DNA of 64,000 nucleotides from Pseudomonas hygromyciniae. Lineage in GTDB: Bacteria; Pseudomonadota; Gammaproteobacteria; Pseudomonadales; Pseudomonadaceae. This document shows, piece after piece, positions 45,254-52,595 of this stretch (the first letter of the stretch is position 1; each line of letters begins with the position of its first letter). A program made the position numbers and the translations under genes. The notes beneath the pieces were generated by a model, which was not told where the DNA came from, did no database searches, and saw only the letters and a list, made by a program, of their open reading frames with translations. The stretch covers positions 680,501 through 744,500 of the forward strand of contig NZ_CP070506.1 of the NCBI RefSeq assembly GCF_016925675.1. The letters are read 5' to 3'.

Positions 45254-47053
45254 CTATTTACCGGTCAGGCCCTTGAGCAGGCCGCCTACGCCGGTGTTTG
45301 CAGTGGCCGATCCCGACGCCGTGGCGTTGGCGTTGATGTTCAGGCCGCCGAGCAGGCCACCACCGCTACCGCTGGTGCCGCCGGTCACCAGACCACCGAC
45401 CGAGGAAACCGCGCCACCGACGGCGGTGACGGTTTGGCCCAAGGTGTTGGTGACTGGGTTGGCATTGGCTGCGGTGAGGTTGCCGCCGAGGCCGCCGACT
45501 GCGCTGCCCACTTGAGTCACCAGGCCGTTGACCGGTGCACCGATACCGGTCGTGGTGCCGATGTTTTGGGTCAGGCTGCTGACACCCGAAGTCACAGGGT
45601 TCAGCGCCGCACCCACATTGCTCGCAAGACCTGCCGCCGGTGCGGTTGCCGCTGTGTTGGCGACACCGTTGCCACCGATCAATGTGCCGAGCGAGGCTAC
45701 TGTGTTGCCCAGTGCGCCACCTGTCGCACCCCCCGCACTAACGGTGCCGTTGGTGTTGCCGGCATTCAGGCCGTTACCGACGTTGGCCACCAGGCCGCCC
45801 ACCAGTTCAGGCAGACCGGATGCCGGGGCACTGCCACTGCCGGTACCGGCAGACGGTGCCACATAACCACCCGCAGTGCCTGCTACCGCACCGACACCGT
45901 TGAGCACGCTGCCCACGGCACCGGTCACTGGGTTGCCAGCGCCACCTGCGCCTGCCACCTGAGTGCCGAGGCCGGTGACGGTCGAGCCGACTTTATCCAG
46001 CAGGCCATTGACCGGGTTGCCCAGGCCGGTGGCTTTACCCAGGTTGCCGGTGGTGTTTTCCACCAGCGAGACCACAGGCACCAGTACTTTGCCGCCCAGG
46101 GTGTTGGTGACCGATCCCAGTGGGCCGGTGGTGCTGGCGGTACTCAAGGTATCGCCGAGCATGGTGACCGCCTGGCCAACTTTATCCACCAGGCCACCTG
46201 CTGCTCCACCGACGCCGCCGGTAAGGCCGCCGACTACCGGGATACCGCCCAGGGTGGTCGAGAGTGTTTTGCCGGTGTTCGAAACACCCGTGCCCAGGTC
46301 GGCGACACCGTTGGCCACGCCGGCCACGGTGATGCCCAGGGAGTTGCTGTTGGTGCCCAGGGAGCCCAGGCCAGTGCCGACCCCAGTGGCGACGCTGCCC
46401 ACGGCGGTGCCTGCGCTGGTCACCAGGCCGCCTGCCGCAGTGCCAACTACCGGAACGCCGCTGACGGTTGTGCCGATGCCACCGATCGCTGTACCGACGT
46501 TACCGAGTGTGCCGCCCAGATTGGTCGCAATCTGGCCTGTGACCAATGGGCTGGTAGTCGAGCCGGTGCCGCCACCTGTGCCGCCGCCAGTACCACCGCC
46601 GGTGCCGCCACCTGTGCCGCCGCCAGTACCACCGCCGGTGCCGCCACCTGTGCCGCCGCCAGTACCACCGCCGGTGCCGCCACCTGTGCCGCCGCCAGTA
46701 CCACCGCCGGTGCCGCCACCTGTGCCGCCGCCAGTACCACCGCCGGTGCCGCCACCTGTGCCACCGCCAGTACCACCGCCGGTTCCGCCACCCGTGCCGC
46801 CGCCAGTACCACCGCCGGTTCCGCCACCTGTGCCGCCGCCAGTACCACCGCCGGTCCCGCCACCTGTGCCACCGCCAGTACCGCCACCGTCACCACCACC
46901 CGTACCACCACCGGTACCGGCGCCAGCATCCGGGGACGAGGATGCAACGCTGCTCTTATGACCGCCACCACCACTGCTGCAGCCTCCCAGGCTCATCGCC
47001 AAGATAAGGGCCAATGCAGTACTTGCTTTCCACAACACGACTTGAGTTTTCAT
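45254..47053 (-). CDS. Gly/Thr-repeat surface lipoprotein (annotated elsewhere as collagen-like)
   Basis: This is probably a surface-exposed, adhesin-like lipoprotein; the function is unproven. The 599-residue protein has a lipoprotein signal with lipobox SLGGC (C25). A Ser/Gly/Asp linker is followed by a perfect period-4 repeat of Gly-Gly-Gly-Thr (about residues 50-165). A long Gly/Val/Thr/Asn-rich region (165-599) is built of imperfect units such as NPVNGLLDKVGSTVTGLGTQ and APVNGLVTQVGSAVGGLGGN. It contains no cysteine after the lipobox and almost no aromatic residues. The repeat is GGGT, not the Gly-X-Y of collagen. Its nearest partner is the TpsB-like gene downstream. Confidence 0.82.
   Translation of the reverse strand: MKTQVVLWKASTALALILAMSLGGCSSGGGGHKSSVASSSPDAGAGTGGGTGGGDGGGTGGGTGGGTGGGTGGGTGGGTGGGTGGGTGGGTGGGTGGGTGGGTGGGTGGGTGGGTGGGTGGGTGGGTGGGTGGGTGGGTGGGTGGGTGGGTGGGTGGGTGGGTGSTTSPLVTGQIATNLGGTLGNVGTAIGGIGTTVSGVPVVGTAAGGLVTSAGTAVGSVATGVGTGLGSLGTNSNSLGITVAGVANGVADLGTGVSNTGKTLSTTLGGIPVVGGLTGGVGGAAGGLVDKVGQAVTMLGDTLSTASTTGPLGSVTNTLGGKVLVPVVSLVENTTGNLGKATGLGNPVNGLLDKVGSTVTGLGTQVAGAGGAGNPVTGAVGSVLNGVGAVAGTAGGYVAPSAGTGSGSAPASGLPELVGGLVANVGNGLNAGNTNGTVSAGGATGGALGNTVASLGTLIGGNGVANTAATAPAAGLASNVGAALNPVTSGVSSLTQNIGTTTGIGAPVNGLVTQVGSAVGGLGGNLTAANANPVTNTLGQTVTAVGGAVSSVGGLVTGGTSGSGGGLLGGLNINANATASGSATANTGVGGLLKGLTGK
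46565..46888. repeat. 36-bp minisatellite, nine copies, in frame
   Basis: On the plus strand a 36-bp unit, beginning GGTGCCGCCACCTGTGCCGC, is repeated head to tail nine times. Copies 1-5 are identical and copies 6-9 differ by one to a few bases. Each unit encodes (GGGT)3 on the minus strand, so gain or loss of a copy changes the protein by 12 residues without breaking the frame. Confidence 0.95.
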
Positions 47054-47178
47054 GATGAGTTCCTTAGCACCTGGTACAGCCTTTGTTGGTCTCGCAAGTT
47101 CACCCGTTCTTCAGCAGGCAATACGTGCGTCCGTTTGTGGCTATAACAGTCCTCGGCACTCTTTATCGCAACGCTCAA

Positions 47179-47236
47179 CTTGGTATTAACGATTTATATA
47201 CAGGCGTGACTATGGGTCTTGGTGATTAATACCAAG
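47179..47236 (-). promoter_or_regulatory. Putative operator/promoter of the repeat lipoprotein gene
   Basis: CTTGGTATTAA (47179-47189) and its exact complement TTAATACCAAG (47226-47236) form an 11-bp dyad with arm centres 47 bp apart. On the minus strand a TATAAA-like -10 lies between the arms (about 47193-47199) but its -35 position reads CAAGAC, poor for sigma-70. This fits an activator-dependent promoter about 125 bp upstream of the start codon. The identity of the activator is unknown. The rest of the 47054-47366 gap holds only the terminator at 47293-47320. Confidence 0.45.
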
Positions 47237-47292
47237 GGTATATAAGGCGATTTCTTGTTTGGGGTGATGTGATGTAAATCAATCACTTGAAT

Positions 47293-47320
47293 AAAATAGC
47301 GGGCTATCGATAGCCCGCTA
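47293..47320 (-). terminator. Intrinsic terminator after the MaoC-like gene
   Basis: The 24-bp perfect palindrome TAGCGGGCTATC/GATAGCCCGCTA (47297-47320) is followed on the minus strand by TTTTAT. It lies downstream of the MaoC-like stop codon at 47367. Confidence 0.75.
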
Positions 47321-47366
47321 TAACTTAGGTTGTATATATACAATTTATCAGCCAGTTAACCCGATT

Positions 47367-48215
47367 TCAGGCAATCGGCTGCCACTTGCCGAGCATATGT
47401 TCGATATCGCCAGTACCCTTGAGTTGCAACTCGCCGCTGGAGCCGGGCGCACTGGTCAACAAGATGACCTCGCCAGGCAGGCGTAGCGGTTTCTTGAACT
47501 CAACGTAGATCTCGATGTTCGCTGCGGGTAGATGTTCATGCAGGGCCGCCACCGTGCGTGCCTTGTTCCACAGGCCATGGGCGATCGCCTGGGGGAAGCC
47601 GAACAGCTTGGCGGTGAGGGCGCTCAAGTGGATCGGGTTGTAGTCACCGGAGACCCGGGCGTACCGCCGACCGATGTCGGACGGTGCCTTCCAGCGAGTC
47701 AGCTCGGTGACCGTAGTGGGCGCTGGCAGGGATTGCTCTGGTGCCTCGCCATCGAGTTTCACCCCGCGACAGAGCATTCGGCTTTCACCTTCCCACAGCA
47801 GACCCAGGGAATCCTCGACAGTGGTGATCAGGTCAAAGGTCGCGCCCTTGGCGTGGGGTTGCAGGTTGCTCGTATGCACACTGACTCGCACGTCGCTGAC
47901 CCCACCCATGGGGCGAAACACGCGGATACGGTTGCTTAAATGCACCAGCCCCAACAGCGGGAAGGGGAAGTCCCGTGCCGTCAGCAACTGTAACTGCAGG
48001 CCGAATGCCAGGATGTGTGGATAAGTCGCCGGCAGCACCGGGCTCTGGGTAAACCCGCAGACCTTGCCATAGGCCGCCACCGCCTCGGGATTGACCTGCA
48101 CCCGGCAGTGAAGCCCTGACGTGGGCAAGGTGGTGCCGGTGATTTTGCGCTTGAGCGCGGCGCGCCAATACAGCGGTGGTAGCGGCGGGCTGCTGGGTAA
48201 TGTGTGCCACAGCAT
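47367..48215 (-). CDS. MaoC-like hotdog-fold dehydratase/hydratase
   Basis: MaoC-type enzymes add or remove water at the 2,3 position of acyl-CoA or acyl-ACP. The start at 48215 (MLWHTLPSSPPLPPLYWRAA) lies 2 bp after the FabG-like stop. The 282-residue protein has an N-terminal hotdog-like half. The C-terminal hydratase domain carries the catalytic signature YARVSGDYNPIHLSALTAKL, FGFPQAIAHGLW (Asp and His of the D-x5-H motif), and IEIYVEFKKPLRLPGEVIL. It forms an operon with the reductase upstream. Confidence 0.9.
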   Translation of the reverse strand: MLWHTLPSSPPLPPLYWRAALKRKITGTTLPTSGLHCRVQVNPEAVAAYGKVCGFTQSPVLPATYPHILAFGLQLQLLTARDFPFPLLGLVHLSNRIRVFRPMGGVSDVRVSVHTSNLQPHAKGATFDLITTVEDSLGLLWEGESRMLCRGVKLDGEAPEQSLPAPTTVTELTRWKAPSDIGRRYARVSGDYNPIHLSALTAKLFGFPQAIAHGLWNKARTVAALHEHLPAANIEIYVEFKKPLRLPGEVILLTSAPGSSGELQLKGTGDIEHMLGKWQPIA

Positions 48216-48217
48216 CG

Positions 48218-49570
48218 TTACGCTCCCAGCAGGCTTTGCCCGCACACACGCAACGCCTGGCCACTGACCGCACCTGACCCCGGCTGGCCCAGCCAGGCCA
48301 CCGCTTCGGCAACATCCTGCGGCAAGCCACCCTGGCCCAGCGAGCTCATACGCCGTCCGGCTTCACGCAAGGCGAAAGGAATATGCGCAGTCATCTGGGT
48401 CTCGATAAAACCCGGGGCAACCGCGTTGATGCTGATACCCCGTTGCGCCAGCAGCGGCGCCCAGGCCTGGGCCAGGCCGATGAGCCCGGCCTTGCTCGCA
48501 GCGTAGTTGGTTTGCCCACGATTGCCGGCGATGCCGCTGATGGAGGCGAGCAACACCACACGGCCGTTGTCGTGCAGGGTGCCGCTGTCGAGCAGGGCCT
48601 TGGTCAGCACTTGTGGGGCGTTGAGGTTGACCGCCAATACGGCGTCCCAGTATTCCGGGGTCATATTGGCCAGGGTCTTGTCGCGGGTGATCCCGGCGTT
48701 GTGCACCACGATGTCGATGCCGTCGGGCAATTGCTCAATCAGTTGCGTGGCGGCGTCATCGGCGCAGATATCCAAGGCAATGCCACGCCCGCCCAAGCGT
48801 GCGGCGAGGGCGTCGAGATCGGCCTTGGCCTGCGGCACATCCAGCAACACAATTTCGGCACCGTCCCGGGCCAGGGTTTCGGCGATCGAGGCGCCGATAC
48901 CTCGGGCAGCCCCGGTCACCAGGGCCTTGAGCCCGGCCAGTGGGCGCGTCCAGTCATGCACTTGGGTCGGACAGGCACTCAGGCGCAGCACCTGGCCGGA
49001 GATATAGGTGCTTTTCGGCGAGAGGAAAAACCGCAGCGCGCCTTCCAACTGTTCTTCGGCGCCTTCGCCGACATACAGCAACTGCAAGGTGCCGCCGTTG
49101 CGCAGCTCCTTGGCCAGCGATCGGCTGAAGCCTTCGAGGGCACGCTGGGCGCTGGCGGCGAAGGGGTCGCTGAGGCTTTCCGGGGCGCGGCCGAGAATAA
49201 CCAGGTGCGCGCTGTGATCGAGATTTTTCAGCAGCGGCTGGAAGAACTCGCGCAGTTGCTTGAGTTGGTCGGTGTGTTGCAAATGGCTGGCATCGAAGAG
49301 CACTGCCTTGAGCTTGGGGCCATGCCCGGGGATCCACGGCGTGGCCTTGAGCGGCTCGGGCCCGTAGCTGTAGATGGCCTCGGTAAGTTTATTGGCAAAC
49401 CCCAACACCTGGGCCGCCAGCGGGCCGCCACCCAACAGCAGGGCGCCCTCCACCGGGCGCAGGCGTCCGGCTTGCCAGCGCTCCAGGCGTACCGGGGACG
49501 GCAGGCCAATGGCCGAGACCAGGCGGTGGCCAAGGCTTGAGTTGGCGAAGTCGATATAACGGTCAGACAT
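48218..49570 (-). CDS. High-molecular-weight 3-oxoacyl-ACP/CoA reductase (FabG4-like)
   Basis: This is an NAD(P)H-dependent short-chain dehydrogenase. At 450 residues it is the long FabG form, with an extra N-terminal domain of about 205 residues (a degenerate Rossmann-like fold, LLLGGGPLAAQVLGFANKLT). The catalytic SDR part follows: ALVTGAARGIGASIAETLAR, VVHNAGITRDKTLANMTPEY, the catalytic Ser in LLASISGIAGNRG and NYAASKAGLIG (Y and K), then INAVAPGFIETQM. It forms an operon with the MaoC-like gene and is divergent from the thiolase, completing reduction and dehydration steps around a thiolase. Confidence 0.92.
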   Translation of the reverse strand: MSDRYIDFANSSLGHRLVSAIGLPSPVRLERWQAGRLRPVEGALLLGGGPLAAQVLGFANKLTEAIYSYGPEPLKATPWIPGHGPKLKAVLFDASHLQHTDQLKQLREFFQPLLKNLDHSAHLVILGRAPESLSDPFAASAQRALEGFSRSLAKELRNGGTLQLLYVGEGAEEQLEGALRFFLSPKSTYISGQVLRLSACPTQVHDWTRPLAGLKALVTGAARGIGASIAETLARDGAEIVLLDVPQAKADLDALAARLGGRGIALDICADDAATQLIEQLPDGIDIVVHNAGITRDKTLANMTPEYWDAVLAVNLNAPQVLTKALLDSGTLHDNGRVVLLASISGIAGNRGQTNYAASKAGLIGLAQAWAPLLAQRGISINAVAPGFIETQMTAHIPFALREAGRRMSSLGQGGLPQDVAEAVAWLGQPGSGAVSGQALRVCGQSLLGA

Positions 49571-49675
49571 GGAACGCTCTCCGGCTGCTGGGGTTCAAAG
49601 GGTGGACCATCAATAGGTAACAGTCGTTCCTAGTCTAGGCTCAGGAATGCACCTACAACCTTCAGGGAGCTTTAC

Positions 49676-50953
49676 ATGACTCAGCTGCGCCGTGTCGCGA
49701 TCATTGGCGGTAATCGTATCCCCTTCGCCCGTTCCAATGGCCCCTACGCCACGGCGAGTAACCAGGCGATGCTGACCGCTGCGCTGGAAGGCTTGATCGA
49801 GCGCTACAACCTGCACGGCCTGCGCATGGGCGAAGTGGCCGCAGGCGCGGTGCTCAAGCACTCGCGGGACTTCAACCTGACCCGCGAATGCGTGCTGGGC
49901 TCGCGCCTGTCGCCGCAAACCCCGGCCTACGACATTCAACAGGCCTGCGGCACCGGGCTGGAAGCGGCGCTGCTGGTGGCCAACAAGATTGCCCTGGGGC
50001 AGATCGAATGTGGGATCGCAGGCGGTGTCGACACCACCTCCGACGCGCCCATCGGAGTTAACGAGGGGCTGCGCAAAATCCTGCTGCAAGCCAATCGCAG
50101 CAAATCCATGGCGGATAAATTAAAAGTCCTGTTACAACTTCGTCCCCAGCACCTCAAGCCGGAGTTGCCGCGCAATGGCGAGCCGCGCACCGGCCTATCC
50201 ATGGGCCAGCATTGCGAGTTGATGGCGCAGGCCTGGCAGATCCCCCGCGCCGAGCAGGATCAACTGGCCCTGGAAAGCCATCAGAAGATGGCCGCGTCTT
50301 ACGCCGAGGGCTGGCATAACGATTTGCTCACGCCGTTCCTGGGCCTGACCCGTGACAACAACCTGCGCCCGGACCTGACCCTGGAGAAACTCGCCAGCCT
50401 CAAACCGGCTTTTGAGCGCAGTGCAAAGGGTACCCTCACTGCTGGCAACTCAACGCCACTGACCGACGGCGCTTCCCTTGTGTTGTTGGGCAGCGAGGCT
50501 TGGGCCAAGGAACGTGGCCTGCCGATCCTCGCCTACCTGCGTGATGGCGAAGCGGCGGCGGTGGATTTCGTCAACGGTGGCGAAGGGCTGTTGATGGCGC
50601 CGGTGTATGCCGTCCCACGCTTGCTGGCGAGAAATGGCCTGACCTTGCAGGATTTTGACTACTACGAAATTCACGAAGCCTTCGCCGCCCAAGTGCTGTG
50701 CACACTAAAGGCCTGGGAAGATGCCGATTACTGCAAGACCCGCCTGGGGCTGGACGCGCCGTTGGGCTCTATCGACCGCAGCCGCCTGAACGTCAAGGGC
50801 AGTTCCCTGGCCGCCGGGCACCCATTTGCCGCCACCGGTGGGCGTATTGTCGCCAACCTGGCCAAGCTGCTGGATGCGGCGGGCAAGGGGCGCGGGCTGA
50901 TCTCGATCTGCGCGGCGGGTGGGCAAGGGGTGACGGCGATCATTGAGCGCTGA
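49676..50953 (+). CDS. Acetyl-CoA C-acyltransferase (thiolase, FadI-like)
   Basis: This thiolase condenses or cleaves 3-ketoacyl-CoA. The 425-residue protein has RVAIIGGNRIPFARSNGPYA, nucleophile C91 in QQACGTGLEAALLVANKIAL, EIHEAFAAQVLCTLKAWEDA (catalytic His), VKGSSLAAGHPFAATGGRIV, and a second cysteine in ISICAAGGQG. ATG 49676 follows GGGAG. It is transcribed divergently from fabG-maoC across 105 bp. The three genes probably act in one beta-oxidation or chain-modifying route. Confidence 0.93.
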   Translation: MTQLRRVAIIGGNRIPFARSNGPYATASNQAMLTAALEGLIERYNLHGLRMGEVAAGAVLKHSRDFNLTRECVLGSRLSPQTPAYDIQQACGTGLEAALLVANKIALGQIECGIAGGVDTTSDAPIGVNEGLRKILLQANRSKSMADKLKVLLQLRPQHLKPELPRNGEPRTGLSMGQHCELMAQAWQIPRAEQDQLALESHQKMAASYAEGWHNDLLTPFLGLTRDNNLRPDLTLEKLASLKPAFERSAKGTLTAGNSTPLTDGASLVLLGSEAWAKERGLPILAYLRDGEAAAVDFVNGGEGLLMAPVYAVPRLLARNGLTLQDFDYYEIHEAFAAQVLCTLKAWEDADYCKTRLGLDAPLGSIDRSRLNVKGSSLAAGHPFAATGGRIVANLAKLLDAAGKGRGLISICAAGGQGVTAIIER

Positions 50954-51127
50954 TCTCGGCTATTATCCGAACGCCTCGGGCAATAGCGGCTTTGTCGGAT
51001 TAATCTGGCATATTGGATGCATTCTTTAGCAGATCAAAGCTCGTTACCCTCTCCCCGCTGTGCGAGGATTGCCGTATAACGAGTGCCATACGCGTGTTTG
51101 GTAATAAAGGACCCACAATAAAAGCTG

Positions 51128-52024
51128 ATGAAGACTCCTAAACGCATTGAACCCCTGATCGAGGACGGTCTGGTCGACGAAGTGCTGCGCCCACTCATGA
51201 GTGGTAAAGAAGCAGCTGTTTATGTGGTGCGCTGCGGCAACGAGTTACGTTGCGCCAAGGTCTACAAGGAGGCGAATAAACGAAGTTTTCGTCAGGCGGC
51301 CGAATACCAGGAAGGCCGCAAGGTCCGCAACAGCCGGCAGGCCCGGGCCATGGCCAAGGGTTCCAAGTTCGGCAAGAAAGAAACCGAAGACGCGTGGCAG
51401 AACGCCGAGGTTGCGGCTCTGTTTCGTTTGGCCGGCGCCGGCGTGCGCGTGCCCCAGCCCTACGACTTCCTGGAAGGCGTGTTGCTGATGGAACTGGTTG
51501 CCGATGAATACGGTGATGCGGCGCCAAGGCTCAATGATGTGGTGCTGGAACCGGATCAGGCCCGCGAGTATCACGCGTTCCTGATCTCGCAGATCGTGCT
51601 GATGCTGTGTACCGGCCTGGTGCACGGTGACCTGTCCGAGTTCAACGTACTGTTGACGCCGACGGGGCCGGTGATCATCGACTTGCCGCAAGCGGTGGAC
51701 GCGGCGGGTAACAACCATGCATTCACCATGCTGGAGCGGGACGTGGGCAACATGGCTTCGTATTTCGGGCGATTTGCCCCGGAATTGAAGACCACCAAGT
51801 ACGCCAAGGAAATGTGGGCGCTGTACGAAGCCGGCACCTTGCACCCGGCCAGCGTGCTGACCGGCGAGTTCGACGAGCCGGAAGAGCTGGCGGATGTGGG
51901 CGGCGTGATGCGTGAGATCGAAGCGGCGCGGCTCGACGAAGAGCGGCGCCAGGCGATCCGGGCAGCGGACGATGCGCCACCGGGCAAACCGGCAGAAGAA
52001 CCGCCGCCGCCTTGGATGCAGTGA
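51128..52024 (+). CDS. RIO-type serine/threonine kinase (PA4780-like)
   Basis: This is an atypical protein kinase of the RIO1 type; its bacterial role is uncertain. The 298-residue protein shows the glycine-poor ATP site MSGKEAAVYVVRCGNELRCA with K44 (CAKVYK). It also has the hinge LMELVADEYGD, the catalytic loop LVHGDLSEFNVLL (D168, N173) and the metal-binding loop IIDLPQAVD (D185). The C-terminus is charged, ending PPPPWMQ. The usual RIO pair of catalytic aspartates is intact. Confidence 0.92.
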   Translation: MKTPKRIEPLIEDGLVDEVLRPLMSGKEAAVYVVRCGNELRCAKVYKEANKRSFRQAAEYQEGRKVRNSRQARAMAKGSKFGKKETEDAWQNAEVAALFRLAGAGVRVPQPYDFLEGVLLMELVADEYGDAAPRLNDVVLEPDQAREYHAFLISQIVLMLCTGLVHGDLSEFNVLLTPTGPVIIDLPQAVDAAGNNHAFTMLERDVGNMASYFGRFAPELKTTKYAKEMWALYEAGTLHPASVLTGEFDEPEELADVGGVMREIEAARLDEERRQAIRAADDAPPGKPAEEPPPPWMQ

Positions 52025-52050
52025 TCGCCCGGCATACTGGGGGTTAAAAA

Positions 52051-52170
52051 TGTGGGAGCGGGCTTGTGTGGGAGCTGGCTTGCCTGCGATAGCATCACCT
52101 CGGTGCAACTGATGTACCGAGGTGCCTGCATCGCAGGCAAGCCAGCTCCTACATAAGCCCTGCTCCCACA
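52051..52170. repeat. REPIN nested in an older REP pair
   Basis: The outer arms TGTGGGAGCGGGCTTG (52051) and AAGCCCTGCTCCCACA (ending 52170) enclose a complete inner REPIN (52067-52153) with different arms (TGTGGGAGCTGGCTTGCCTG and its complement). The inner element also has its own loop dyad, CACCTCGGT/ACCGAGGTG. It lies between the convergent RIO kinase and cueR genes. Confidence 0.85.
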
Positions 52171-52187
52171 TTAGGTTTTGCGTTCGG

Positions 52188-52595
52188 TCAGTTAGATCCG
52201 CAACAGCTGCCTGACGCCAACTCCTTGAGAATCGGACAATCGGGCCGGTGATCGCCCTGGCAGTGCTCCACCAGGTCCTGCAAGGTGTCGCGCAACTGCC
52301 CCAACTCGCGGATCTTGTGATCCAGCTCCTCGATATGCTGGCGAGCCAAGGCTTTCACGTCGGCACTGGCCCGTTGCCGGTCCTGCCACAGCTCCAGCAA
52401 CTTGCCGACTTCTTCCAGGGAAAACCCCAGGTCTCGCGAGCGCTTGATAAACCCCAGGGTGTGCAGGTCGTCGTCGTTATACAGGCGATAGCCGCTGTCG
52501 CTGCGATGGGCCGGCTTGAGCAGGTTGATGGACTCGTAATAGCGAATCATCTTGGCGCTCAAGCCGCTTTGTCGGGCTGCCTGGCCGATGTTCAT
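52188..52595 (-). CDS. cueR: Copper-responsive regulator CueR
   Basis: CueR is a MerR-family activator that senses Cu+ and remodels 19-bp-spacer promoters of copper export genes. The 135-residue protein has the N-terminal winged helix ([20 protein letters not shown]), a dimerisation helix, and the metal site C112 and C120 ([12 protein letters not shown]), exactly where E. coli CueR binds Cu+. Its ATG overlaps the copA stop by 4 bp (ATGA), so it is probably co-transcribed with copA under autoregulation. Confidence 0.96.
   Translation of the reverse strand: MNIGQAARQSGLSAKMIRYYESINLLKPAHRSDSGYRLYNDDDLHTLGFIKRSRDLGFSLEEVGKLLELWQDRQRASADVKALARQHIEELDHKIRELGQLRDTLQDLVEHCQGDHRPDCPILKELASGSCCGSN

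Noticed and set aside
46565..46888. Possible CRISPR array (regular 36-bp period)
   Set aside because: The units are directly contiguous with no spacers, lie in a coding frame, and no cas genes are present.
45963..46961. Open frame encoding a long Pro-Pro-Pro-Val repeat on the plus strand
   Set aside because: It is the complement of the GGGT minisatellite. The minus-strand frame has a ribosome-proximal start, lipoprotein signal and terminator.
45434..47146. Cys/Ala/Thr-rich 570-residue frame antisense to the repeat lipoprotein
   Set aside because: A compositional shadow of the same repeat region with no signal or domain.
51040..51083. CTCGTTA/TAACGAG inverted repeat upstream of the RIO kinase
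   Set aside because: Only 7-bp arms with a 30-bp gap, within what is expected by chance in a window of this size.
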